Origin: Desulfotignum sp032250905
GTDB lineage: Bacteria > Desulfobacterota > Desulfobacteria > Desulfobacterales > Desulfobacteraceae
Length of the DNA stretch: 25,482 bases
Assembly: GCA_032250905.1 (NCBI GenBank)
Contig: JAVVEQ010000049.1
Span: 1 to 25,482, forward strand
Direction of reading: 5' to 3'
Positions 14,204 through 23,376 of the stretch are shown here, in pieces. Within the stretch, counting starts at the first letter, position 1; every line of letters starts with the position of its first letter. The notes beneath the pieces are model-generated. The model had not been told where the DNA came from. It searched no databases and saw only the letters and a list, made by a program, of their open reading frames with translations. Position numbers and translations under genes: made by a program.

Positions 14204-16914
14204 CGGTTCTCCGCAATAGCCGCCTGGGCCGCAGCCAGCCGCGCAATGGGCACCCGGTAGGGAGAACAGGACACATAGGTCAACCCGGCCCTGTGACAGA
14301 ACGCCACCGAAGCCGGATCACCCCCATGCTCTCCACAAATCCCCAGCTTGATCTCCGGGCGGGTTTTTTTGCCCCGTTCCACGGCGATCTCAATAAGGCT
14401 GCCCACTGCTTCCTGATCCAGGGTTTCAAACGGATCCGAGTCTAAAATGGCATTGTCAATATAGTCATTCATGAATGACCCGATATCATCTCTGGAAAAC
14501 CCGAACGTCATCTGGGTCAGGTCATTGGTGCCGAAAGAAAAAAATTGAGCGTCTTCAGCCATTTTATCCGCAATCAAAGCAGCCCTGGGAATTTCAATCA
14601 TGGTTCCGTACAAATAGGGGATATGTTCCAGATTATAGGTTTTCAGTACGCTCTGATAACAGTCATCCACCATTTTTTTGGTAAAAGACAACTCTTTTTC
14701 ATTGCAGGTGACCGGCACCATGATCTCAGGCAGGGGCTTTTTTCCCTGGAGGATCAATTCGGCTGCAGCCGTGAAAATGGCAGTGACCTGCATGTGCGTA
14801 ATCTCGGGAAATGTGATCCCCAGCCGCACACCCCGGTGACCGATCATTGGATTGGATTCCTTAAGCTGGCTGCTGCGCTTGATCAGTTCTTCAAAATCAA
14901 TGCCTAAGGCCCTGGCGATTTCCATCTGGTTGGCTTCCGACTGAGGGACAAATTCATGCAGCGGCGGATCTAACAGCCGCAGGGTCACCGGCAGGTTGTC
15001 CATGACTTCCAGGGTGTTCCGGATTTCCTGTTTCACGAACGGAAACAGCTCATCCAATGCAGCCTGGCGTTCTTCTGTTGATTTGCTCAGAATCATTTTT
15101 CTAAGCAGAAACAGGGGCCGGTCTGAATCGGCGCCGTAAAACATGTGTTCGGTTCGAAACAACCCAATGCCCTGGGCACCGAATTTCAAGGCCGTGGCCG
15201 CATCTTCCGGTGTGTCCGCATTGGTCCGGACCCCCATGGTGCGGTGGCGGTCCGCAATGGCCATGAATTTCTGGAATTTGGGATTTTCCAGCGCATCTTT
15301 CATTTTGAGCCGGCCCTCATATACGATACCCCTGGTGCCGTTCAACGTGAAGATATCGCCTTCCTTGAACAGGCGGGTCCCCACCTGTACCTGACGGTTT
15401 TTCGCCTGAATTTTCAGGGCGCCTGCTCCAACGATACAGCATTTTCCCCATCCCCTCGCCACCAGCGCTGCATGGCTGGTCATACCGCCCCGGGCCGTGA
15501 GGATGGCCGAAGCCTCCCGCATACCTTCAATATCTTCAGGGCTGGTTTCTTCCCTGACCAGGATGACGTTATCACCGGTTTTGGCCATCTGCACCGCATC
15601 TTCGGCGGTAAACACGATCTTACCCCAGGCACCTCCCGGTCCGGCCGGCAGCCCTTCAGCCACCTGGACTGCATTTTTTTCCTCCAGGGGATCCACCACA
15701 GGATGCAGCATTTCATCCAGAGATTTGGGGTTGAGGCGGCAGATCATGGTTGCTTCATCTATCATGCCCTCCTCAAACATATCCATGGCCATATTCAGAG
15801 CAGCCGTTGCCGTGCGTTTACCCACCCGGCACTGAAGCATGTACAGTTTTGCTTCCTGGATGGTGAACTCAATGTCCTGCATATCCTTATAATGGGATTC
15901 CAGGGTGTTCCGGATATCGTAGAGCTGGGCATACAGTTTCGGCATCATTTCTTCCAGGGAAGGCAGATGCAGGTTCTGCCTGTTTCTGGTCTCTTTGTTC
16001 AAGGGATTGGGGGTGCGGATACCAGCCACCACGTCTTCTCCCTGGGCATTGACCAGCCATTCACCGAAAAAATGATTCTTGCCGGTTGAAGGATCCCGGG
16101 TGAATGCCACTCCCGTAGCGGAGGTCTCCCCCATGTTACCAAACACCATGGCCTGAACATTGACAGCGGTTCCCCAGGAATCCGGGATATGCTCAATGCG
16201 GCGGTAAGAGACCGCCCTTTTGCCGTTCCAGCTCTTAAACACGGCACCGATCGCTCCGAGAAGCTGTTCCCTGGGATCATCGGGAAATTCTTTTTTTAAA
16301 TACTGGAAAATTTTCTTCTTGAACCGGTCACATAACAACTGCATATCCTGGAGAGAAATGTCGGTGTCATGTTCATATCCTTTGTCGTTTTTCAGGTTGT
16401 TCAGCATCATTTCCAGATTCAAACGGATCCCCATTCCGTCTTCCGGCACCACCTGGTTCGCCTTTTCCATCACCACATCAGAATACATCATGATCAGACG
16501 GCGGTAGGCATCATATACAAACCATTCATTGCCGGTCCTGGCCGCCAGGCCGGGAATGGTTTTAGAACACAGCCCCACATTGAGAATGGTTTCCATCATA
16601 CCGGGCATGGAGCTTCTGGCTCCGGAACGGCAGGAGACCAGCAACGGGGCATGGGGGTCTCCGAACTGCATGCCTGTCTGGCTTTCAATATGGGACAGGG
16701 CTGTCATGATTTCCGATTCAAGCGTTTCCGGGAAACAGCCCCCCAGTTCAAAATAGTGGTTGCAGCATTCGGTTGAAATAGTGAACCCCGGAGGGACCGG
16801 CAGGCCCAGACGGGCCATTTCTGCAAGGTTGGCGCCTTTTCCGCCCAGCAGATTTTTCATGGAAGCGTCTCCATCTGTTTTCTGCGGGCCGAATTCATAA
16901 ATATATCTGGTCAT
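14191..16914 (-). CDS. ppdK: Pyruvate, phosphate dikinase
   Basis: PPDK interconverts pyruvate, ATP and phosphate with PEP, AMP and pyrophosphate in the cytoplasm. The N-terminal nucleotide-binding part starts YEFGPQKTDGDASMKNLLGG. The central phospho-histidine domain has GGMTSHAALVARGWGK with T479 and catalytic H481, where T479 would be the target of the neighbouring regulator. The C-terminal PEP/pyruvate barrel shows LFRTEHMF, MIGHRGVRLGI, GTMIEIPRAAL and SFGTNDLTQMT, ending with CGEHGGDPASVAFC. The 907-residue length is normal. AGGAAACC directly precedes the ATG. In strict anaerobes this enzyme often serves gluconeogenesis or PPi-linked glycolysis. Confidence 0.97.
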   Translation of the reverse strand: MTRYIYEFGPQKTDGDASMKNLLGGKGANLAEMARLGLPVPPGFTISTECCNHYFELGGCFPETLESEIMTALSHIESQTGMQFGDPHAPLLVSCRSGARSSMPGMMETILNVGLCSKTIPGLAARTGNEWFVYDAYRRLIMMYSDVVMEKANQVVPEDGMGIRLNLEMMLNNLKNDKGYEHDTDISLQDMQLLCDRFKKKIFQYLKKEFPDDPREQLLGAIGAVFKSWNGKRAVSYRRIEHIPDSWGTAVNVQAMVFGNMGETSATGVAFTRDPSTGKNHFFGEWLVNAQGEDVVAGIRTPNPLNKETRNRQNLHLPSLEEMMPKLYAQLYDIRNTLESHYKDMQDIEFTIQEAKLYMLQCRVGKRTATAALNMAMDMFEEGMIDEATMICRLNPKSLDEMLHPVVDPLEEKNAVQVAEGLPAGPGGAWGKIVFTAEDAVQMAKTGDNVILVREETSPEDIEGMREASAILTARGGMTSHAALVARGWGKCCIVGAGALKIQAKNRQVQVGTRLFKEGDIFTLNGTRGIVYEGRLKMKDALENPKFQKFMAIADRHRTMGVRTNADTPEDAATALKFGAQGIGLFRTEHMFYGADSDRPLFLLRKMILSKSTEERQAALDELFPFVKQEIRNTLEVMDNLPVTLRLLDPPLHEFVPQSEANQMEIARALGIDFEELIKRSSQLKESNPMIGHRGVRLGITFPEITHMQVTAIFTAAAELILQGKKPLPEIMVPVTCNEKELSFTKKMVDDCYQSVLKTYNLEHIPYLYGTMIEIPRAALIADKMAEDAQFFSFGTNDLTQMTFGFSRDDIGSFMNDYIDNAILDSDPFETLDQEAVGSLIEIAVERGKKTRPEIKLGICGEHGGDPASVAFCHRAGLTYVSCSPYRVPIARLAAAQAAIAENRQLR

Positions 16915-17002
16915 GGTTTCCTCATGAATTTAAATAACGGTGTTAAAGATACTCTGTTGTAACTATTCAATATCGGAAAATCAAGTCAAGAAAAATCTGA
17001 TG

Positions 17003-17031
17003 TTTATAAAATTCTTTACCAGTGCTATGAT
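17003..17031 (+). promoter_or_regulatory. Possible sigma-70-type promoter upstream of the ABC-F gene
   Basis: TTTATA (17003-17008) and TATGAT (17026-17031) are separated by 17 bases in the divergent gap between ppdK and the ABC-F gene. The -10 element is one base from consensus and the -35 is weak. The position, about 55 bases before the coding start, fits, but the call rests on two short matches in AT-rich DNA. Confidence 0.3.
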
Positions 17032-17088
17032 ACACCGCTTTATGAAAAAAAGGACCAAAATTCAAAAAGGTTGGGGCAGATACCACAC

Positions 17089-18930
17089 ATGCTGAGCATT
17101 GAATCCATTGTCAAGGGATTTGGCGACCAGATGCTGCTTGAGGATGCCAGTCTGCAGATTAATCCGGGTGAACGGGTGGGGCTGGTGGGCAGAAATGGTC
17201 ATGGAAAAACCACATTGCTGAACATGATCGCAGGACTGGATCACCCAGATGACGGAAAAATCACCTATCCAACCGGCTACCGACTGGGTATCCTGCCTCA
17301 GAAAATTCAATTTTCTCACCCCACCGTCCGTGATGAAGCCATGATCGGGCTGCCGACCCATGAAAGGGACCATTACTGGAAAGCAGAAAAAATTCTGGCA
17401 GGGCTGGGATTTTCCGTTTCCGACCTGGACCGGGATCCGCTCCTGTTTTCCGGTGGTTTTCAGGTGCGGCTGAACCTGGCAAAAGTGCTGGTGGCCGAAC
17501 CGGACCTGCTGATTCTGGACGAACCTACCAATTATCTTGATATCACCTCCATTCGATGGATCACCCAGTTTTTAACCGCCTGGCCCAGGGAGGTGCTGCT
17601 GGTGACCCATGACCGGGGATTCATGGATCACGTGGTGACACATATTGCCGGGATTCATCGCTGCAAAATCCGGAAAATTGCCGGAAATACCGCTAAATAT
17701 TACGATCAGGTGGCCCAGGATGAAGATGTGTATGAAAAAACCCGGCAGAATGAGGAAAAGCGAAAAAAAGAGATCGAGACCTTCATCACCCGGTTCCGTG
17801 CCAAAGCACGGCTGGCCAGCATGGTCCAGTCCCGGATCAAGACCCTGGAAAAACAGCAGTCCAGAGAAAAACTGGAAAAACTCAAAAACCTGACATTTTC
17901 CTTCAACTATCTGCCATTTGCCGGCAAACAGATGCTGCGTGTTGAAAAATTGACCTTTGGTTATACCCCTGATCATCCTCTGATCACCGATTTTTCTCTG
18001 ACCGTCCAGCCCGGAGATCGGATCGGTATTATCGGCCGGAACGGCAAAGGAAAAACCACCCTGGTCAAGCTTCTCAACCAGCAGCTCGATCCGGTTTCCG
18101 GTACTGTCACATACAACCCCGGCGTATCTGCCGGATATTTTGAACAGACCAATGTGTCCACGTTAAATGACAATCAGACCATCGAGGAAACACTCATTGA
18201 CGCTCATCCGGATTTTGACCGCCAGGCGGCCCGGAACATCTGCGGGGCCATGATGTTTGAAAAAGATGATGCTTTGAAAAAAATCGGCGTGCTGTCCGGC
18301 GGGGAGAAATCCCGGGTCATGCTGGGCAAATTGCTGTTGTCTCCCCTGAACCTGCTGATGCTGGACGAACCTTCCAATCATCTGGATATCGAGGCCTGCG
18401 ATGCGTTTGTCGAAGCATTGGATGCATTTGAAGGCGCCGTGATTCTGGTCACTCATAATGAAATGTTTCTTCATGCCCTGGCCAATCGACTGGTGGTATT
18501 CAAACAAGAACAGATTCATCTGTTTGAAGGCAGTTACCAGGAATTCCTGGACAAAGACGGATGGGAAGAATCCACCCGGACCAATGGGGTGGAATCCCGT
18601 ACCCAGGGGTTGAGTAAAAAAGCCCTGCGCCAGAAAAAATCGGAGATTATCGCTGATCGTTCCAGAGTTCTGGGACCGATACAAAAGAAAATCAGCGGTA
18701 TCGAAGATGCCATTGAAGCATGTGAAACACAGATCAAAACCGTCAATGCATCGCTGATGACCGCATCTCAAAATGGGGATGGTCAAGCCATTCAAACATT
18801 ATCCAAACAACTGGCTGATCTCGAATCGCGGGAAGAAGCCCTTTTCCTGGAACTGGAAACGGAAACCCGGAAACTGGAGTCGAAGAATCAGCCGTTTGAA
18901 ACCCAACTGAAAGAACTGGAAAGGCTGTGA
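17089..18930 (+). CDS. ABC-F family ATP-binding protein
   Basis: ABC-F proteins carry two ATPase domains on one chain without membrane parts. Many act on the ribosome in translation control or antibiotic resistance. Domain 1 has Walker A GRNGHGKTT (from residue 34), a modified signature FSGGFQVRLNLAK and LLILDEPTNYLD. A charged linker (KRKKEIETFITRFRAKARLA) corresponds to the interdomain P-site motif. Domain 2 has GRNGKGKTT (from residue 316), LSGGEKSRVMLGK and LLMLDEPSNHLD. A coiled-coil tail of about 110 residues ends the protein, as in Uup/YheS-like members. I prefer ATG 17089 because MLSIESIVKGFGDQ is the usual start, although TTG 17071 is in frame. The next gene starts 6 bases after the stop. 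Confidence 0.92.
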   Translation: MLSIESIVKGFGDQMLLEDASLQINPGERVGLVGRNGHGKTTLLNMIAGLDHPDDGKITYPTGYRLGILPQKIQFSHPTVRDEAMIGLPTHERDHYWKAEKILAGLGFSVSDLDRDPLLFSGGFQVRLNLAKVLVAEPDLLILDEPTNYLDITSIRWITQFLTAWPREVLLVTHDRGFMDHVVTHIAGIHRCKIRKIAGNTAKYYDQVAQDEDVYEKTRQNEEKRKKEIETFITRFRAKARLASMVQSRIKTLEKQQSREKLEKLKNLTFSFNYLPFAGKQMLRVEKLTFGYTPDHPLITDFSLTVQPGDRIGIIGRNGKGKTTLVKLLNQQLDPVSGTVTYNPGVSAGYFEQTNVSTLNDNQTIEETLIDAHPDFDRQAARNICGAMMFEKDDALKKIGVLSGGEKSRVMLGKLLLSPLNLLMLDEPSNHLDIEACDAFVEALDAFEGAVILVTHNEMFLHALANRLVVFKQEQIHLFEGSYQEFLDKDGWEESTRTNGVESRTQGLSKKALRQKKSEIIADRSRVLGPIQKKISGIEDAIEACETQIKTVNASLMTASQNGDGQAIQTLSKQLADLESREEALFLELETETRKLESKNQPFETQLKELERL

Positions 18931-18936
18931 TTTAAA

Positions 18937-19158
18937 ATGGATAAAAAAAAATTTACATTTTATTATGGTATTGTTCTCATTGCCGTGGGGCTGGCGGTGT
19001 TTTACAGGATACCGGCGGTCATGCCCCAGGTGGCAGCCATTGAATTTTTCAGCAACAAACTGGGTCTGGTCAAATTCTGTTTTTACATGTTGGGATTGTT
19101 TCTGGTTGTCGCCGGCGCTGTCCGGATTTATAAGACAATGAACAAACAGACCTCTTAG
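18937..19158 (+). CDS. Small two-helix membrane protein, function unknown
   Basis: This 73-residue protein has a charged start (MDKKKF), one hydrophobic helix (YYGIVLIAVGLAVFY), a short loop (about residues 25-44) and a second helix (FCFYMLGLFLVVAGAV), with a basic end. It probably sits in the cytoplasmic membrane. No family is recognised. It lies 6 bases after the ABC-F gene and 17 bases before the PilB-like gene, so the three are probably one operon. The tight spacing supports it as a real gene. Confidence 0.7.
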   Translation: MDKKKFTFYYGIVLIAVGLAVFYRIPAVMPQVAAIEFFSNKLGLVKFCFYMLGLFLVVAGAVRIYKTMNKQTS

Positions 19159-19175
19159 ATACAACAGGGCATACC

Positions 19176-21392
19176 ATGGCAACATCATTTGCAAAAGCAA
19201 AATCCAGCCTCACCGCCACCATCAAGGACCAGTCCGGTGCCGGCAAAACCCGGATTGGTGAAATACTTTCCAAGGAAGGGCAGATTACCAGCCTTCAGTT
19301 GGACGAAGCCCTGAGGATCCAGAAAAAAACCGGTGAACGCCTCAGTTCCATTCTGCTTGTCAAAGGGTATATTGATCCGGATACCATCATCAATTTACTG
19401 GGGCGGCGCTATAATTACAATATGATCCGGTTTTCGGAAATGAAATCCGATCCTGCGGCTCAGAAAATCCTGCCGTTTGAGGTTGCCAAAGAATATATGG
19501 TATTCCCTTTGGGCCTGAAAGACGATGATTTGTCCGTGGCCATGGTTGAACCCACCGACACCCGGGTGGTGGCAGACCTGCATAACAAGACCCAAAAAAA
19601 CATCCATGTGTATGTGACCACTGAAAACGATATTATTAAGGCTTACCGGGATTTCTACAAGATCAGTGATGACGAGCACAAAAATTTTCTCCATTTTGAA
19701 GAAGAGGTCGAGGACGACACCCCGATCACCTCGGTGGAGGATTTCGGGTCCCTGGTATCGGAAGCCGCTGAAGAAGTGGAGGTGGGTACGGCTGAAAGAG
19801 ATGACGGCCAGGATGAATTTCTCGCCTCAGACGCTCCCATCATCAAACTGGTGAATGGAATTTTGACCAAGGCCATCAATGACGGGGTGTCCGACATTCA
19901 CATCGAACCCTTTGAAAAATCGTTTCAGGTGCGTTACCGTCTGGACGGAAGCATGTACAAGGCCATGAATCTGCCGGTATCCATCAAGAATGCGGTGGTG
20001 TCCCGCATCAAGATCCTGGCATCCCTGGACATAGCTGAAAGACGGGTCCCCCAGGACGGCCGGATCAAGCTGCGTCTGGGTAGAAAAAAATCAGTGGATT
20101 TCCGGGTATCATCGTTGCCCACCCTGTTCGGGGAAAGCCTTGTACTGCGTATTCTGGACCAGAGCGCCCTGAGTATCGACCTGACCCGGCTGGGATTTGA
20201 GCCTGCCACCTTTGAGATGCTCAAGCGGTGCATATCCCGCCCCTATGGACTTCTGCTGGTAACCGGCCCGACCGGGTCCGGAAAAACCACGACGCTGTAT
20301 TCCATTCTCAACCGGCTCAACAAGGACGATATCAAGATTCTCACGGCAGAGGACCCGGTGGAATTCAATTTCAAGGGCATCAACCAGGTACCGGTGAGAG
20401 AGGAAGTGGGCATGTCCTTTGCCGCAGCCCTGAAAGCATTCCTGAGGCAGGATCCGGATATTATCATGGTGGGGGAGATCCGGGATATGGAAACGGCGGA
20501 GATTGCCATCAAGGCCGCCATGACCGGTCATCTGGTGTTTGCCACCCTGCATACCAACGACTGTCCTTCCACCATCGGCCGTCTGGTGGACATAGGCATT
20601 CCTGCTTATATGCTGGCTGCCTCCGTGACCATGGTGCTGTCCCAGCGCCTGGCCCGGCGGCTCTGCCCGGAGTGCAAGAGAGAGGTCAGAGGATATGATC
20701 CGGAAATGCTCGAGATGGAAGGATTTTCAAAAAATGAGATCCCAGAGCTGAAAATCCTGGGTCCCAACGGCTGTCCTCATTGCAACGGCACCGGATACAA
20801 GGGCCGGGTAGGGCTGTATGAACTTATGGAGGTCACAGCCGAGGTGGCCAAGGCCATCAGTGCGGAGGTGTCCGAAGACCAGCTGCGAAAGGTGGCGGTC
20901 CAGGAAGGCATGGTCACATTGAGAGATGCCGGGCTTCACAAGATCAAGACCGGGGAAACCTCTTTTGACGAAGTGGTCAGGAAAACCGTGATCAACAAAG
21001 AATCTTTGCCCGCCTACCTAATAAATCCGGATGTGGAAGTGTATGAGGACAAGGATGTCATTATTCGGGAAAACAACACGGACATCGATTTTTTCAAACT
21101 CATCCAGGGCGCCCTGTATGTCGTCAAGGGGGGGAAGAAAATCGCCGAAATCACCCAGCCGGGAGAATATTTCGGTGAAATGGCGGCTATTACGAAAGGC
21201 GTCCGATCCGCCACCATCATCTCCAAGGGCCGATCCAAGGTCAAGCGGTATCCCGGAGACAAGCTCGAAGAGGTAATCGAAAAATACCCTGAAGTGGCCA
21301 AGCAGTTGTTCATTGTGCTGGCGGCCCGGCTTCATCAGACGGACCGGCGTCTGGTTTCCAGGATGAATCAAATCACGAAACCCGTCCCTTAA
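19176..21392 (+). CDS. GspE/PilB-type ATPase with MshEN and C-terminal cyclic-nucleotide-binding domain
   Basis: This hexameric-type ATPase would power type IV pilus or type II secretion assembly at the inner membrane. The N-terminus has two MshEN-like 24-residue motifs (RIGEILSKEGQITSLQLDEA onward, then RLSSILLVKGY onward, with a 5-residue spacer), the kind that bind cyclic di-GMP. The core has Walker A GPTGSGKT (364-371), Walker B DPDIIMVGE (426-434), an ATLHTND histidine box and a zinc tetracysteine set (C497, C500, C533, C536). Unusually, the chain continues past the normal end with about 120 residues folding as a cyclic-nucleotide-binding domain. FGE at 666-668 and R677-S-A match the phosphate-binding cassette. 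No other pilus gene is nearby. It follows the small membrane protein by 17 bases. Confidence 0.92.
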   Translation: MATSFAKAKSSLTATIKDQSGAGKTRIGEILSKEGQITSLQLDEALRIQKKTGERLSSILLVKGYIDPDTIINLLGRRYNYNMIRFSEMKSDPAAQKILPFEVAKEYMVFPLGLKDDDLSVAMVEPTDTRVVADLHNKTQKNIHVYVTTENDIIKAYRDFYKISDDEHKNFLHFEEEVEDDTPITSVEDFGSLVSEAAEEVEVGTAERDDGQDEFLASDAPIIKLVNGILTKAINDGVSDIHIEPFEKSFQVRYRLDGSMYKAMNLPVSIKNAVVSRIKILASLDIAERRVPQDGRIKLRLGRKKSVDFRVSSLPTLFGESLVLRILDQSALSIDLTRLGFEPATFEMLKRCISRPYGLLLVTGPTGSGKTTTLYSILNRLNKDDIKILTAEDPVEFNFKGINQVPVREEVGMSFAAALKAFLRQDPDIIMVGEIRDMETAEIAIKAAMTGHLVFATLHTNDCPSTIGRLVDIGIPAYMLAASVTMVLSQRLARRLCPECKREVRGYDPEMLEMEGFSKNEIPELKILGPNGCPHCNGTGYKGRVGLYELMEVTAEVAKAISAEVSEDQLRKVAVQEGMVTLRDAGLHKIKTGETSFDEVVRKTVINKESLPAYLINPDVEVYEDKDVIIRENNTDIDFFKLIQGALYVVKGGKKIAEITQPGEYFGEMAAITKGVRSATIISKGRSKVKRYPGDKLEEVIEKYPEVAKQLFIVLAARLHQTDRRLVSRMNQITKPVP

Positions 21393-21413
21393 TGAAACCC
21401 ATGCCGGCTGTTT

Positions 21414-21959
21414 TTATTGCTTTTTTTCAGGCGGATTCCAGTATCGATCTTTCTCACTGTAAATACACCCGCAATAGGACTGCCGGTACATGCCCAGGGC
21501 CTTTGATTCGTCGATACCCTGTTTCCAGCCCTGTCTGAAATCATGATAAAAAAACGTCACCCCGGTCTCCTTTGCCACGGCCGCAGCGATTTCCTGTATC
21601 AGGGTATGATTCTGGTGCCGGCTGTAGAGCAGGGTGGAGGAAAACGCGTCAAATTTTCCTTTTCTGGCTATTTGGGCTGTGGCATACAGCCGGGCATGAT
21701 AACAGTACCGGCACCGGTCCTTTTCACGGAAGACCACGGACTGTATAAAGGATTCCAATTGATAGTCCGGCTGCCATATCATTCTCAGGTTCTGATCATC
21801 CGCAAATTGAGCAAGGGTCTCTTCTCTTTTGAGGCATTCCGTATATGGATGGATATTGTGCCGGTAGAAAAACCCCATCACCTGGATGTCCATCTCCCTG
21901 ATAACCTGCAATGGATAGATGGTGCAGGGCCCGCAGCAGGTGTGCAGCAGCAGCTTCAT
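21414..21959 (-). CDS. queH: Epoxyqueuosine reductase QueH
   Basis: QueH reduces epoxyqueuosine to queuosine in the wobble base of certain tRNAs and replaces the unrelated QueG in many anaerobes. The 181-residue protein has the family motifs: HTCCGPC at residues 6-12, DRCRYCYHARL in the middle, SSTLLYSRHQNH, and YRQSYCGCIYSEKDRY near the end. The Cys residues bind Fe-S and a further metal. Its start overlaps the stop of yggS by 4 nt. The 3' end faces the PilB-like gene 21 bases away. Confidence 0.95.
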   Translation of the reverse strand: MKLLLHTCCGPCTIYPLQVIREMDIQVMGFFYRHNIHPYTECLKREETLAQFADDQNLRMIWQPDYQLESFIQSVVFREKDRCRYCYHARLYATAQIARKGKFDAFSSTLLYSRHQNHTLIQEIAAAVAKETGVTFFYHDFRQGWKQGIDESKALGMYRQSYCGCIYSEKDRYWNPPEKKQ

Positions 21960-22648
21960 GACCGGGAACCGAAAATCGCCGTGCCCACCCGGACCAGGGT
22001 GGCCCCTTCCTGAATGGCGGCAGTAAAATCATGGCTCATGCCCATGGACAGATGGCGCATGGCCCGGGATGTCACCCCGGCGGCCACAATCTGCTCTCTG
22101 ATCCTGGCCAGGTGTCTGAAATAAGGCCGGGCATCTTCAGGATCGTTGAAATAGGGGGGCATACACATCAGTCCCTGTAATTCCAGGTTTTCAAATTGGG
22201 TGACCGCCTGTGCCAGCATCACGACGTCATGGGCATCGACCCCGGATTTGGTTTCTTCTTCTGCAATGTTCACCTGGAGCAGGATTTTCTGGCGCTTGTC
22301 GATTTTTTGGGCCTGTTTGTCGATTTCTTTGGCCAGTTTGATCTTGTCCACCGTATGAATCAGGTCAAAATACTGGACCGCGAACCGGGCCTTGTTGGAC
22401 TGGAGATGGCCGATAAAGTGCCAGCAGGCAGTCCCTTTGCCGATGGTATCGATTTTGTCCATTGCTTCCTGGACATAATTTTCACCCAGATCGGACAGCC
22501 CGGCATCGATGGCCTGCTGGATTTTTTCAACCACCTGCTTTTTGCTCACCCCCACCAGGGTAATTTCCGCCGGATTTCTGCCGCACCGGACAGCCGCCGT
22601 TTCGATGTTTTCCCGGATATCCTTCAGGTTATCTTCAATGGTTGTCAT
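21956..22648 (-). CDS. YggS/PROSC-family PLP-binding protein
   Basis: This conserved cytoplasmic protein binds pyridoxal phosphate and helps vitamin B6 homeostasis, without a firmly known enzymatic activity. The 230-residue sequence has the PLP lysine in LVGVSKKQ, then LGENYVQEA, WHFIGHLQSNKA, LLQVNIAEEETKSG, the GLMCMPPYF element and LSMGMSHDFTAAIQEGATLV with VRVGTAIFG at the end. All are family landmarks. Length is typical. It overlaps maf and queH by 4 nt on either side, so the three genes form a coupled operon. Confidence 0.95.
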   Translation of the reverse strand: MTTIEDNLKDIRENIETAAVRCGRNPAEITLVGVSKKQVVEKIQQAIDAGLSDLGENYVQEAMDKIDTIGKGTACWHFIGHLQSNKARFAVQYFDLIHTVDKIKLAKEIDKQAQKIDKRQKILLQVNIAEEETKSGVDAHDVVMLAQAVTQFENLELQGLMCMPPYFNDPEDARPYFRHLARIREQIVAAGVTSRAMRHLSMGMSHDFTAAIQEGATLVRVGTAIFGSRS

Positions 22649-23250
22649 GGCACATGTCCTTGAAATTGTATCGCCCCTAATGAAGCCAGAGTCTGTATCA
22701 CCTCACACACCGGCAAACCCACAACATTGGCCCAGGAGCCCCGGATCTCTTTGACCATGAATGCACCCAGCCCCTGGACCGCGTATCCGCCGGCTTTGTC
22801 GTATGGTTCACGGGTGCCAGTGTACCAGAGAATTTCCGGATTTGTCAAAACTTTGAATACCACCTGGGTTTCGATGGCGCGGGCCATCATGTGCCTGCCG
22901 GTGTGACGCCCCACGGCATATCCGGTGAACACCGAATGGATGCCATCGCTGAGACATTCAAGCATGGAAATGGCTTCGGCCTGGTTTTTCGGTTTGCCTA
23001 AAACAGTGCCGTCCTTGACAACAATGGTATCGGCCCCAAGTACCCAGGACTGTCTTCTCAGAGCCATCACATATCTGGCTTTTTTTTCAGCCAGGATTTG
23101 GACATATTCAGCCGGAGACAGTTCGGAGGAAAGGGTTTCATCCACGTCTGCCGGTTGAATTTCAAGGCTCAGCCCCATCTGTGTCAACAGGTCTCTGCGT
23201 CGCGGCGACCGGGATGCCAGCACCAGTCTGTGTGGGTCCATCCATTTCAT
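22645..23250 (-). CDS. maf: Maf-family nucleoside triphosphate pyrophosphatase
   Basis: Maf proteins hydrolyse non-canonical or damaged nucleoside triphosphates to monophosphate and pyrophosphate. Motifs present are LVLASRSPRRRDLLTQMG at the start, GADTIVVKDG, LGKPKNQAEA and the DKAGGYAVQGLG element near the end, with the usual Asp, Lys and Arg residues. The best start is uncertain. ATG 23250 (MKWMDPHRL) is chosen, and 23241 (MDPHRL) is equally possible. A start at 23310 would add 20 residues that look non-coding and run into the divergent rarD upstream region. Length of about 200 fits the family. The stop overlaps the yggS start. Confidence 0.92.
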   Translation of the reverse strand: MKWMDPHRLVLASRSPRRRDLLTQMGLSLEIQPADVDETLSSELSPAEYVQILAEKKARYVMALRRQSWVLGADTIVVKDGTVLGKPKNQAEAISMLECLSDGIHSVFTGYAVGRHTGRHMMARAIETQVVFKVLTNPEILWYTGTREPYDKAGGYAVQGLGAFMVKEIRGSWANVVGLPVCEVIQTLASLGAIQFQGHVP

Positions 23251-23376
23251 GAAGGGGATGTTTAGCAGAAAATTCAGAATTTGACAATGACAATGCATTG
23301 TTGGGATCATTTTGGAGTTGCCATTCCCCGGAAGCGTGTTACACTGGCCCGGTCAACCATCGAAACAAGGATTGAA

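Noticed and set aside
15145..16089. 314-residue open frame antisense to ppdK
   Set aside because: It lies entirely inside the conserved PPDK sequence, and its protein is rich in His and Phe without family features.
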